In this document: positions 16,207 through 25,074 of the stretch, one piece after another
How positions within the stretch are numbered: the stretch's first letter is position 1
Layout: the number at the start of each line of letters is the position of its first letter
Source of the DNA: Luteitalea sp.
GTDB taxonomy: Bacteria > Acidobacteriota > Vicinamibacteria > Vicinamibacterales > Vicinamibacteraceae
Assembly: GCA_009377605.1 (NCBI GenBank)
Contig: WHTT01000016.1
Coordinates: 28,490-87,059, forward strand
Length of the DNA stretch: 58,570 bases
Reading direction: 5' to 3'
Program-made: the position numbers and the translations under genes
Notes under the pieces: model-generated
Seen by the model: only the letters and a program-made list of their open reading frames with translations
What the model was told of the DNA's origin: nothing
The model's database searches: none

Positions 16207-17532
16207 ATGCCCGTGACGAGCTACGCCAGAGCGCAACGAGCTGGGGTTGCGCTCGCTCCGATGTTGCTCATCGGCTCGATGAGCCTGGCGCAGGAGGCGC
16301 CGCAGGCGTTCTTGAACGCCCGCATCATCCCCATTTCGGGCCCCGTCATCGAGCGCGGCGTGCTCGTCGTTCAAGACGCGAAGATCCTGGCCGTGGGCCC
16401 GGCCTCCTCTGTGCAGGTGCCGAGTGGCGCGAAGCGCCACGACCTCGACGGCAAGACGATCATGCCGGGTCTGGTCGACACGCATAGTCACATCGGGGGC
16501 GGCTCTGGCGGCGATCGCTCCGCGCCAATTCAGCCGGACGTGCGCATCCTGGACGCGATCGACGTGAGGAACACGGGAATTCGGCGCGCACAAGCTGGCG
16601 GGATCACGACGGTCAACGTGATGCCAGGCTCCGGGCATCTGCTGAGCGGCCAGACCGTGTACCTCAAGCTGCGGCGCGGGCGCACGATCGACGATCTGCT
16701 GATTCGCGACGGGGAGGAACGCATTGCCGGCGGTCTGAAGATGGCCAACGGCACGAACTCCATTGACGAGCCGCCTTTTCCGGGAACGCGAGCGAAATCA
16801 GTAGCTCTCGCGCGCAAAGCGTTCGTCGAGGCGATCGATTACCGCGACAAGCTGAAGCGCGCTGGAGACGACCCGGAGAAGCGTCCCGCACGCGACCTCG
16901 GCCTCGAGACGCTCCTCGAGGTGCTCGACGGCCGGCGGGTCGTCCACTTCCACACGCATCGCCACGACGACATCCTCACCGTCATACGGCTGTCCAAGGA
17001 ATTTGGATTCAGACCGGTTCTGCAGCACGTTTCCGAAGGGTGGAAAGTGGCCGACGAGATCGCCAAGGCAGGCCTTGCGTGCTCGGTGATCGTGCTCGAT
17101 TCCCCCGGCGGAAAGATCGAAGCCAAGGATGTATCGCTGACCACCGGTGCGGTGCTGGACAAGGCGGGCGTGCTCGTCGGCTTTCATACCGATGACTACA
17201 TCACCGATTCACGCCTCTTCCTTCGGTCTGCGGCCCTTGCCGTCCGCGCCGGCATGGCGCGCGACAGCGCTCTCGCAGCGCTCACAACGGCTGGTGCGCA
17301 GATGCTTGGCCTCGAGCCGCGGATCGGATCGCTCGAGGCAGGCAAGGATGCAGACTTCATCGTGCTCTCAGGCGATCCGCTGAGCGTCTACACACACGTC
17401 GAGCAGACGTGGATCGAGGGGCAAAAGGTCTTCGATCGCTCAAATGCCGAGGACCGTCTCTACGCCGTCGGCGGCTACGGCGCCAGCCGCGACAACGATG
17501 TTCACGTCGAGCTGGGCGAGGAGGCACGGTAA
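16207..17532 (+). CDS. Secreted amidohydrolase with intact metal site
   Basis: A 441-residue protein with a signal peptide (about residues 1-28, ALAPMLLIGSMSLAQ) and an amidohydrolase TIM barrel of the imidazolonepropionase-like type. Metal ligands are visible: H93 and H95 (VDTHSH), a HFHTHRHDD cluster with H247/H249/H251, H274 (LQHVSEG) and D329 (GFHTDD). Such periplasmic enzymes hydrolyse C-N bonds in unknown amides or cyclic dipeptides. ATG 16207 has AAAGGAG 5 nt upstream, which decides the start over the GTG at 16192. The stop overlaps the start of a paralogue (TAATG). Confidence 0.86.
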   Translation: MPVTSYARAQRAGVALAPMLLIGSMSLAQEAPQAFLNARIIPISGPVIERGVLVVQDAKILAVGPASSVQVPSGAKRHDLDGKTIMPGLVDTHSHIGGGSGGDRSAPIQPDVRILDAIDVRNTGIRRAQAGGITTVNVMPGSGHLLSGQTVYLKLRRGRTIDDLLIRDGEERIAGGLKMANGTNSIDEPPFPGTRAKSVALARKAFVEAIDYRDKLKRAGDDPEKRPARDLGLETLLEVLDGRRVVHFHTHRHDDILTVIRLSKEFGFRPVLQHVSEGWKVADEIAKAGLACSVIVLDSPGGKIEAKDVSLTTGAVLDKAGVLVGFHTDDYITDSRLFLRSAALAVRAGMARDSALAALTTAGAQMLGLEPRIGSLEAGKDADFIVLSGDPLSVYTHVEQTWIEGQKVFDRSNAEDRLYAVGGYGASRDNDVHVELGEEAR

Positions 17533-18776
17533 TGGGAGTCGGGAATCACGATTCAGGGAGGGGGACAAGGCGGGGAATCTCGGCCTTGTTGGCAGTGATG
17601 GGAGTGCTCTTTGCGAGCACTGCCCACGCGCAGGTCGCCGTACGGGCAAAGACTGTCCACACGATGGCCGGCGCGGCGATCGAGAACGGCGTCGTGCTCG
17701 TGCGCGACGGCAAGATCGAGCGTGTCGGAGCGGCCTCAGGAATCTCCGTGCCGTCCGATTATCGTGTGCTCGAAGCGGAGGTGGTCACGCCGGGCCTCAT
17801 CGATGCGCACTCGGTGGTGGGCTTGGCCGGGTATCTGAATCAACCGCAAGACTCCGACCAACTCGAGACTTCCGCGCCCATCCAACCGGAGCTGCGGGCC
17901 ATTGACGCGTTCAATGCTCGGGAGCGCCTCGTCGAGTGGCTGCGCGGCTTGGGTGTGACAACCATCCATACGGGCCACGCACCGGGAGCGCTCGTCTCCG
18001 GTCAGACGATGATCGTCAAGACGACCGGCGCGGACACAGACGAGTCAGTGGTCGTCCCGACGGCGATGATTGCGGCCGCCCTAGGAAGCGCGGCCCTCGC
18101 CGAGGACGACAAGTCGCCAGGCACACGCGCAAAGGCTGTGGCGCTGCTGCGCGCGGAGCTCATCAAGGCGCAGGAGTACCTGGCGAAACGGAAAGATGCG
18201 GATGAACCACCAGAGCGCGACCTGACGCTCGAAGTGCTGGGGCAGGTGCTGCAAAGAGAGCGTCCATTGCTGGTGACAGCGCAGCGGGCAACCGACATCA
18301 CCGCCGCGCTGCGCATCGCGGAGGAGTTCGACATCCGCCTGGTGCTCGACGGCGCAGCTGAAGCCTACCTCGTCACCGACGCCATCAAGGCTGCGGGCGT
18401 ACCGGTGATCCTGCATCCCACCATGGCGCGTGCCAGTGGAGACCTCGAGAATCTCAGCATGGAGACAGCGGCCACGCTGCGAAAGGCGAGCATCCCGCTG
18501 GCCCTTCAGGCCGGTTACGAGGGCTACGTGCCCAAGACGCGCGTCGTGCTCTTCGAGGCCGCTGTCGCGTCGGCCAATGGTCTCACACGCGAGGAATCGC
18601 TCGCAGCCGTTACCATCGACGCAGCGCGCATCCTCGGGATAGACAAGCGGCTCGGCTCGCTGGAAGCTGGCAAGGACGCGGATCTGGTGCTCTTCGACGG
18701 AGATCCGCTCGAGTACACGTCGCACGTGGTGGGCGTGCTCATCGACGGACAGGTGGTGAGCTCGGAGCCGCAATAG
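17532..18776 (+). CDS. Amidohydrolase paralogue that has lost all metal ligands
   Basis: A 414-residue secreted protein (signal peptide ISALLAVMGVLFASTAHAQ). It aligns end to end with its upstream neighbour, including the shared tail LGSLEAGKDAD. At every ligand position the residue is changed: H-x-H becomes H93-S-V95, HFHTHRH becomes VTAQRAT, LQHVSEG becomes LDGAAEA, and the FHTDD aspartate becomes G in LQAGYEG. It is therefore predicted to be catalytically dead. The TAATG overlap implies coordinated synthesis with the active enzyme, so a heteromeric partner or regulatory subunit is a reasonable inference. Confidence 0.84.
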   Translation: MGVGNHDSGRGTRRGISALLAVMGVLFASTAHAQVAVRAKTVHTMAGAAIENGVVLVRDGKIERVGAASGISVPSDYRVLEAEVVTPGLIDAHSVVGLAGYLNQPQDSDQLETSAPIQPELRAIDAFNARERLVEWLRGLGVTTIHTGHAPGALVSGQTMIVKTTGADTDESVVVPTAMIAAALGSAALAEDDKSPGTRAKAVALLRAELIKAQEYLAKRKDADEPPERDLTLEVLGQVLQRERPLLVTAQRATDITAALRIAEEFDIRLVLDGAAEAYLVTDAIKAAGVPVILHPTMARASGDLENLSMETAATLRKASIPLALQAGYEGYVPKTRVVLFEAAVASANGLTREESLAAVTIDAARILGIDKRLGSLEAGKDADLVLFDGDPLEYTSHVVGVLIDGQVVSSEPQ

Positions 18777-18782
18777 CTTGCC

Positions 18783-19304
18783 ATGACAAAAGTCCTGTCG
18801 TCGAAGAACGTTTACGAAGGCCATATCATTCGCGTCGACGTCGACCGCGTCCTGTTGCCCCATGGTCATGAGGCGACTCTGGAGGTAGTCCGCCATCGCG
18901 GCTCGGTCGTGCTCATCCCGATGCCGGATGCGGATCATGTGACGCTGGTGCGCCAGTACCGCTATGCGATCGACCGATCCGTCTGGGAGCTGCCAGCAGG
19001 CAGTCTCGATCCAGGTGAAGAGCTCGATCAGGCCGCCAGACGAGAGTGTCACGAAGAAGTGGGATTGGTGCCGGGACGGATCGAACGCCTCGCCGTCTTC
19101 TACCCGACGCCCGGTTACTGCGATGAGATGATGGTGTTCTACCGCCTGACGGATCTGCAGACGCCCACAACCGCTGCGGCGCACGACGAAGATGAAGTGC
19201 TCGAGCCGCGGACGTTCACCCTCGCGGAGCTCAGCGAGATGCTGACGCGCGGGGAGATCGTTGATATGAAGACCGCCGTCGGAATTGGGTTGGTTACCAC
19301 GTAA
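18783..19304 (+). CDS. Nudix hydrolase, ADP-ribose pyrophosphatase-like
   Basis: A 173-residue protein with a perfect Nudix box (G-x5-E-x7-RE-x2-EE-x-G: GSLDPGEELDQAARRE then CHEEVGL) at about residues 77-99. The N-terminal EGHIIRVDVDRV and VRQYRYAIDRSVWELPAGS match NudF-type ADP-ribose pyrophosphatases, which split ADP-ribose to AMP and ribose-5-phosphate; the proline-containing loop after the box (YPTPGYCDE) agrees. It lies 6 bp after the amidohydrolase pair, probably in the same transcript. Other nucleoside-diphosphate-sugar substrates are possible. Confidence 0.9.
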   Translation: MTKVLSSKNVYEGHIIRVDVDRVLLPHGHEATLEVVRHRGSVVLIPMPDADHVTLVRQYRYAIDRSVWELPAGSLDPGEELDQAARRECHEEVGLVPGRIERLAVFYPTPGYCDEMMVFYRLTDLQTPTTAAAHDEDEVLEPRTFTLAELSEMLTRGEIVDMKTAVGIGLVTT

Positions 19305-19338
19305 TTCACGCGCGTCGACCACGTGAGCGCTCTACGAG

Positions 19339-20603
19339 ATGGGTGTTGACGTCACCTTATCAAAAGCGGGAAATGGTCCACGAACCGGTACGGTGTCGTC
19401 CAGCAAGGAGACGAACGCCGCGCCGGTGGCTACGGCTTCACGGATTGAAGACATCGACGTGATCCGAGGAGCGGCACTCTTCGGCGTCCTGATAATGAAC
19501 CTGGTCTACGGCTTCCGCGTCCCCTTCCCCTTCCGCCCGATCCCGCGCCCATCGACCGTATCGTGGGTGAAGTGCTCACGGTCGTGCTTGGCGGCAAAGC
19601 CATGACGCTCTTTTCGATGCTGTTTGGCATCGGCTTGTGCATCTTTTTCGAGCGTGCCAGCGCGCGCGGTCCCGGCGCGATGACGTTGCTCACGCGCCGC
19701 CTTCTGGTGTTGATGGCGTTCGGATTCGCGCACGTCATTTTCTTGTGGCACGCCGACATCTTGGCGTCGTACGCCGTCTCAGGGCTGATTGCGCTGTTGC
19801 TCATTCGGAAACGGGCGGCGATCTTGCTGACCGTAGCCATCGCTCTGCTCGGTGGTCGCGCGTTGATCGTTTGGATGTGGCCTACGGTGCTTCCGCCATC
19901 AAATGCGGCAATGGTGGCGCAGCATTATCAGGACGCGTTGGCCACGTACGGAGGTGGCAGCTATCTCGATGTCCTGGTATTCCGCGCAACAGAGGTGCGC
20001 GATATCTTCCTTCGCTTCTCGTTCACGCATATGCCGACGGAGCTGAGTCACTTTCTCATCGGCATCTGCATCTGGCGTGCTGGCGTGTTGCGTCACGCCG
20101 CGCGTTACCGTCGCGTGTTGGCTTGGGGGGCGTTTGTCGGCATCGCAGCCGGTGCAAGCTTCGCCATCGTTCGTCTCGTCCCAGAGGCAATGGCTCGGAT
20201 TCCGTACGCCCAAGGAGAGCTGTTCTACGCTATCCACAGCGTCTTCTTGCGGATGTTTGCGCTCGGATACGGCGCGCTCTTGCTGCTGCTGTTGCAACGC
20301 CCCAGCACCCGTGCCAAGCTCTTGCGACTCGCACCGCTCGGGCAAATGGCGTTTACGAATTACCTGACCCAGTCTATGGTCTTTTCCACGATCTTTTATG
20401 GATATGGATTCGGGTTGCTTACGAAGCTCGGGACGGCGGCGGCGGTATTGCTCGGCATCGCGTTCTACGTCGTCCAAGCGGTCGTGAGCATTCTGTGGTT
20501 ACGCCGATTCGTCTTCGGGCCCTTCGAGTGGGCTTGGCGCTGTCTCACTTATGGAAAACTGCAGCCCATGAGGCGGCTCCCACGGCCGATTCAATCAATT
20601 TAA
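19339..20603 (+). pseudogene. DUF418 family membrane protein, split by a frameshift
   Basis: The first frame (from 19339) encodes RIEDIDVIRGAALFGVLIMN and LVYGFRVPF, the N-terminal helix of DUF418 proteins. The rest of the family (PAPIDRIVGEVLTVVLGGKA, MTLFSMLFGIGL, the C-terminal GPFEWAWRCLTYG) is in another frame, readable from about 19545 and closing at 20603. The shift lies in the C/T-rich stretch around 19522-19548. Joined, the protein would be about 420 residues with eight or more membrane helices, the normal family length. It may be a true frameshift mutation or a sequencing error. The family's function, possibly transport, is not established. Confidence 0.8.
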
Positions 20604-20636
20604 GCCAAGAAGAACACGAAGCCGTGTCCTTGGTGG

Positions 20637-23075
20637 TTAGGCTCCGACCGACGCTTCGGCAGGTGTGCTCGTCGTCTTGATCGGCTCTTCGACGCGCACC
20701 GTGGTAAGGACATGCGCCAGCACTTCGTCAATCGTCGTGACGAAGTGAAACTTGAGCTCGCGCCGCAGCTCTTCTTCGATGTCCTCGTTCACGTTCTTCT
20801 CGTTCTGCCGCGGGAGGACGATCTCGGTGATGCCATGGCGACGCGCCGCGAGGACCTTCTCCTTGATACCACCGACAGGGAGCACGCGACCGGATAGGGT
20901 AATCTCGCCCGTCATGGCAATGTCGCCGCGCACCGGCCGTGCGGCCAGCACCGAGACCAGCGCCGCCACCATCGTCACACCGGCGGATGGCCCATCCTTG
21001 GGGATGGCTCCGGATGGCACGTGTAAGTGGATTTCCGTCTCGCGGTAGAAGTTCGAATCCAGCCCGAACTCGTCCGCGTGCCGGCGCACCCAGGAAAGCG
21101 CCGCGCGCGCCGATTCCTTCATCACGTCACCGAGATGCCCCGTGAGGGTCAGCGTCCCGGGGCCGGGCATCCGCGACGCCTCCACGAAGAGAATCTCGCC
21201 ACCGGCCGGCGTCCAAGCCACGCCAATGGCCACGCCTGGCTTGCTCGTCCGTTCTTCCGTTTCCTCTTCCTCGAACTTCGGTGCACCGAGGAACTCCTGA
21301 ACGGCCTGCGGCGTCAGCACCACCGGGGACTCGTCTCCTTCCGCGCGGCGGCGAGCGACCTTCCGGCAAAGCGCGCCAATCTCACGCTCCAGGTTGCGCA
21401 CGCCTGCCTCACGCGTGTACCCGCGGATGACAACGTGCAGCGCGTCATCGGTAAACGAGATCTGCTCGTCGGTGAGACCGTGGTTCTTCACCTGTTTCGC
21501 GACCAGGTGCTCTCGTGCGATTTTGAGCTTCTCTTCCTCGGTGTACCCGGGCAGCTCGAGGACCTCCATCCGGTCACGCAGTGCCGGCGGTACCGGGTCG
21601 AGGACGTTCGCCGTCGTGATGAACAGCACCTCCGACAGATCGAACGGCACGTCGAGATAGTGGTCGCGGAACGTGAAGTTCTGCTCGGGATCCAGCACCT
21701 CGAGCAAGGCGGAGGCTGGATCGCCCCGGAAGTCCGCGCCGAGCTTGTCGATCTCGTCCAGGATGAACACGGGGTTCTTGGACTCGGCGCGGCGCAGGCC
21801 CTGAATGACCTGGCCGGGCAACGCGCCGATGTACGTACGCCGGTGGCCGCGAATCTCCGCCTCGTCGCGCATACCGCCCAGTGAGACGCGCACGAACTTA
21901 CGTCCCAATGACTCGGCGATCGACCGCGCCAGCGACGTCTTCCCAACACCGGGTGGCCCCACGAAGCACAGAATCGGGCCCTTGAGCTCAGGGTTGAGCT
22001 TGCGAACGGCAAGGTACTCGAGAATCCGCTCCTTGGCTTTCTCCAGATCCGAGTGGTCATGATCGAGCTGCGCCTTCGCGCGCGCCAGATCAATCAGATC
22101 GTCAGTGCGTTTGGTCCAGGGAAGCGCGACGAGCCAATCCAAGTAGGTCCGAGAGACGGTGTATTCGGCGGCGGCCACGGGCATGCGCGCCAGGCGGTCG
22201 AGCTCACGCGACGCCTCCTTCATGACCGCCTCCGGCATCCCGGCCGCCTCGAGCTTCTGGCGCAGCTCCTCGATGTCCTTGGTGTGCTCGTCTTCGTCAC
22301 CCAGCTCGCGCTGGATGGCCTTGAGCTGCTCGCGCAGGAAATACTCCCGCTGATTCTTGCCCACCTCCGACTGAACCTGCGACTGGATCTTCGACCCGAG
22401 CTCGAGCACCTCGAGCTCCTTGATGAGAATGCGATTCAGCAAGTCGAGCCGCGTCCGCACGTCAATCGCCTCCAGCACCTCCTGCCGTGTGGCGGTCGTG
22501 AGCGAGTTGAGGCTCGACGCAATGAAATCGGTGATCTTGCCGGCTTCTTCGATGTTTTGCGCGAGCGTTTGCAAATCGTCGGAGAGCAGCGGTGAGAGCG
22601 AGACGATTCGCTGAAAGTTCGTGCGGATGTTCCGCTGCAGGGCGTCGATCTCGAGCCGGTCCTCGGGCCGCTCGATCTCCGGCGCAATGTCGACCGCCGC
22701 GCGCAGGTATGGCTCGCCCAGGATGAGCTGCTGGAGCGAGAGCCGCGTCAGCCCCTGCACGATGAGGCGGAGGCTGCCATCCGGCAGGCGAAACATCTTG
22801 TGGATACGGGTTGCCGTGCCGATTCGATAGAGCTCGCCATCGCTCGGCATCTCGACCGCGGCGTCTCGCTGGGTGAACACCCCGATGAGACGCGGGCCGG
22901 TCATGGCATCGGTGACCAGGCGGACCGACATCTCGCGCGCCACGGCGAGTGGCATGAAGGAATGAGGAAAGAGGACCGTATCTCGCAGAGGCAGCACCGG
23001 TAGCTCGGGCGGGACCACGAGCGTCGCTTCGCCGGAACTGACGTCTTCGAGCTCGACCCGATCACGAGTGGCCAT
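20637..23075 (-). CDS. lon: ATP-dependent protease Lon
   Basis: An 812-residue LonA: N-terminal substrate domain (LPVLPLRDTVLFPHSFMPLA), AAA+ module with Walker A GPPGVGKTSLA (about residue 371) and Walker B VFILDEIDKL, and a C-terminal serine-lysine protease domain with PKDGPSAGVTM (catalytic Ser about 695) and the Lys in GGIKEKVLAARR. It degrades misfolded and regulatory proteins in the cytoplasm. ATG 23075 was preferred over an upstream TTG. A perfect 17-bp palindrome lies 21 bp upstream of the start and could act as an operator. Confidence 0.96.
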   Translation of the reverse strand: MATRDRVELEDVSSGEATLVVPPELPVLPLRDTVLFPHSFMPLAVAREMSVRLVTDAMTGPRLIGVFTQRDAAVEMPSDGELYRIGTATRIHKMFRLPDGSLRLIVQGLTRLSLQQLILGEPYLRAAVDIAPEIERPEDRLEIDALQRNIRTNFQRIVSLSPLLSDDLQTLAQNIEEAGKITDFIASSLNSLTTATRQEVLEAIDVRTRLDLLNRILIKELEVLELGSKIQSQVQSEVGKNQREYFLREQLKAIQRELGDEDEHTKDIEELRQKLEAAGMPEAVMKEASRELDRLARMPVAAAEYTVSRTYLDWLVALPWTKRTDDLIDLARAKAQLDHDHSDLEKAKERILEYLAVRKLNPELKGPILCFVGPPGVGKTSLARSIAESLGRKFVRVSLGGMRDEAEIRGHRRTYIGALPGQVIQGLRRAESKNPVFILDEIDKLGADFRGDPASALLEVLDPEQNFTFRDHYLDVPFDLSEVLFITTANVLDPVPPALRDRMEVLELPGYTEEEKLKIAREHLVAKQVKNHGLTDEQISFTDDALHVVIRGYTREAGVRNLEREIGALCRKVARRRAEGDESPVVLTPQAVQEFLGAPKFEEEETEERTSKPGVAIGVAWTPAGGEILFVEASRMPGPGTLTLTGHLGDVMKESARAALSWVRRHADEFGLDSNFYRETEIHLHVPSGAIPKDGPSAGVTMVAALVSVLAARPVRGDIAMTGEITLSGRVLPVGGIKEKVLAARRHGITEIVLPRQNEKNVNEDIEEELRRELKFHFVTTIDEVLAHVLTTVRVEEPIKTTSTPAEASVGA

Positions 23076-23095
23076 AGTGATCAAAGCACGACCAC

Positions 23096-23135
23096 CGTAC
23101 GTAGAGAGGGGTCTTTCAACCCCTCTCTACGTACG
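23096..23135. repeat. Perfect 17-bp inverted repeat between lon and the DksA-type gene
   Basis: CGTACGTAGAGAGGGGT (23096-23112) is exactly mirrored at 23119-23135 with a 6-nt loop. It could end the upstream DksA-type transcript, act as an operator for lon, or be an interspersed repeat. No T-run follows on either strand, and it is not a CIRCE element. Confidence 0.7.
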
Positions 23136-23183
23136 GAAGACGTTTAGCTTACAGTGCTGGGCTGAGGACGCGTCCGCGAATCC

Positions 23184-23642
23184 TTAGCTCGGCAGGTCCA
23201 GGAAGAGCGCAGGCGCCCCACGTCGCTGTTGGAGCGAGCGCTGGCGCTCGGCTGCCGCCTCGCGCGCCTCCTCGCAATCCTTACAGCGCACCGCGAACGG
23301 CAATGCCCGCAGTCGCTGCTCGGAGATTTCTTCACCACACTCGTAACAATTACCGAAGCTTCCCTCCTCGAGGCGACGCAGCGCCTCGTTGATGCGTGCC
23401 AGAGTCTCCGCCTTCATCTGGATAAGGGCAAACTCGATGTCCTCTTGGATGTCCACTTCCGAGGTCTCGACGTCGTCGACGACGCCGACACCTGGGGAGC
23501 CACTGTTGGCGCCTTCGGTGCGGACATCGCGCATTTTATGATGTACTTCCGCCAGCAACGCACGTCGTCGGTCCTCGAGGATTTTCTTCAGCTCGCGGTA
23601 CCGCTCGCTGAGCATCGCCCTTTTGGTGTGTTGCTTCTTCAT
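23184..23642 (-). CDS. DksA/TraR-family zinc-finger regulator
   Basis: A 152-residue protein with an N-terminal coiled coil (YRELKKILEDRRRALLAEVHH then QMKAETLARINEALRRLEEG) and the C-terminal C4 zinc finger (CYECGEEISEQRLRALPFAV then RCKDC). DksA proteins enter the RNA polymerase secondary channel and modulate promoters, often with ppGpp. The acidic coiled-coil tip has the VVDDVETSEVDIQED segment rather than the classical DxxDxA, so partner behaviour may differ. ATG 23642 is placed behind an AAAGGAG site; the longer start at 23687 lacks one. Confidence 0.88.
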   Translation of the reverse strand: MKKQHTKRAMLSERYRELKKILEDRRRALLAEVHHKMRDVRTEGANSGSPGVGVVDDVETSEVDIQEDIEFALIQMKAETLARINEALRRLEEGSFGNCYECGEEISEQRLRALPFAVRCKDCEEAREAAAERQRSLQQRRGAPALFLDLPS

Positions 23643-24022
23643 GAATCCGACGCTCCTTTCGGGGACCGCCCTCGCGCCTAAGCCCACGAAAACAAGAACT
23701 ATAGCAAAGATAATGCCAGCCCGAGGACGACAGGCGTCAGGAAGCCCTGCCGAGCGCTGGTATGTATCTGACGTCGCCGAAAATCGGGGGAAAGGCCGGG
23801 GTGGGGGTGAGATGCGGTCAATCTGTCAGTCTCGCCCCGGACCAGCCCGGCTCCCCGCCCAGCTCCCTGGGGGACGCTTCAAATTACTCATTTACAGCGC
23901 TTTATACTTCCGACGTCCTTCGCCGAGCGACCCACCGCTCGGCACTGCATTACCTTAGACGCCGCCTGACGCAGTTCGGTTCGACGTGCTTGAACCCTCC
24001 CAAGCACATCATTGATCGAGTG
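23643..24022. other. Gene-free stretch upstream of the DksA-type gene
   Basis: It holds the likely promoter region of the DksA-type gene and, near 23930-23951, an 8-bp perfect hairpin (GCCGAGCG/CGCTCGGC, loop ACCCAC) just past the end of the minus-strand gene that stops at 24023. I see no tRNA, conserved reading frame or long repeat here. Confidence 0.5.
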
Positions 24023-24322
24023 TCAATGTACTGAACGCTTGAGGTTCGGCGACCGGACACCCTCGGCGAGAGACCCGCGGTCGGGCAACTGCTCCAGCAA
24101 CCGTTCGAACCGCGGCGCGTAGAGCAATTCGTAGGTCGCCTCGGAGCCCGGGAACAGGCGGAGCACGGCCGCTCGCGTGGCAGCGACCAACCGCTCCCCC
24201 TCGATTCGGTCCAGCTGACCCCGTGCCAAGAGCTGTGCCGCTAGGTCGACGAGCAACCGCACTCTCCGAACTCGTCTGTCTTCCTCGCGCACCGCTTCCG
24301 CGCGTGTCATGGCATTCCTCAC
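24023..24322 (-). CDS. Small conserved-looking protein of unknown function
   Basis: A 99-residue, Arg/Leu-rich, probably all-helical protein (RRVRRVRLLVDLAAQLLARG, then LFPGSEATYELLYAPRFERLLEQL). There is no membrane segment and no motif I recognise. It begins with a GTG at 24322 that overlaps the stop of the upstream 198-residue gene (GTGA), or with an ATG at 24310. The tight coupling argues that it is a real gene and a partner of its neighbour. Confidence 0.55.
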   Translation of the reverse strand: MRNAMTRAEAVREEDRRVRRVRLLVDLAAQLLARGQLDRIEGERLVAATRAAVLRLFPGSEATYELLYAPRFERLLEQLPDRGSLAEGVRSPNLKRSVH

Positions 24323-24915
24323 TGAACGAACCGGCTACCGACCGCCACCGGTGCAATGCCACGTTCGGTGAGCAGCTGTCTGCTGAGGCCACTGCCGGTC
24401 AGCAGCCAGCGCTCGTACAACTTCAGCAGATCGCTGTCCGACGTCAGCCCACTTCGCTGGCTGACTTCCTGGAGCACGTCGACGTAGGTGATGAAGCGCT
24501 GGGCGAGCTCAGCAAAGACGGGCGCGAGAACATCCGCGCCGCACTGGCTGAGCGAGCCGTACGCGTACTCGCCTAGTGACATGTAGTAGTCCGGCTCGAC
24601 GATTTTGCGATGGAGGCTGTCACCGAAGAAGCCCACCAGGAACAACGAGGAGTCGCCGATCTCACGAAGCTGGCTTCGCTGCTCGCGCCCGCTGTTCTCG
24701 AGCGCGCGCCCCAGGCGCAGGGCCAGCGGCTCGGGATCCCAGCAGGCCTGCCCCTGTTCGTCTGCACGTGCGAAGACCGTGAGGAGTCGAACGACGTAGA
24801 ACGTGGTGGGCGAGGTAGAGTGCGTCGGTTCGACACGCTGGTTTGCGAGCGCGCCTTCGACCATTTCTTTGAAGTACTCCACCAATGTCTCGTCCCGACG
24901 GAGCGCATTCGTCAT
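24319..24915 (-). CDS. Conserved-looking cytoplasmic protein of unknown function
   Basis: A 198-residue protein starting MTNALRRDETLVEYFKEMVE behind a GGAGGGAG ribosome site (ATG 24915). It is predicted helical, with no signal peptide or membrane helix. The strongest-looking segments are TSPTTFYVVRLLTVFARA, SSLFLVGFFGDSLHRKIVEP and YYMSLGEYAYGSL. I cannot name the family. It is coupled to the 99-residue gene downstream and diverges from a Cys-rich gene at 25075. Good codon usage and a strong ribosome site support it as a real gene. Confidence 0.65.
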   Translation of the reverse strand: MTNALRRDETLVEYFKEMVEGALANQRVEPTHSTSPTTFYVVRLLTVFARADEQGQACWDPEPLALRLGRALENSGREQRSQLREIGDSSLFLVGFFGDSLHRKIVEPDYYMSLGEYAYGSLSQCGADVLAPVFAELAQRFITYVDVLQEVSQRSGLTSDSDLLKLYERWLLTGSGLSRQLLTERGIAPVAVGSRFVQ

Positions 24916-25074
24916 TGGTCTCCCTCCTACGATGCCCCTTTCTTCGCTCGAGCCCCCTCCTCGCCGACTGAATGTTGCAAACGCCGTACCTCCCCCGGGA
25001 GCGTGGATTCTCCACAATGTGGCACCCGGCGCATCGGCAATTCATCCCGTCTTGTTTTGCATTAAGCTCGTTTC

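Noticed and set aside
23096-23135. CIRCE heat-shock operator upstream of lon
   Set aside because: The arms (CGTACGTAGAGAGGGGT) do not match the CIRCE arms TTAGCACTC/GAGTGCTAA.
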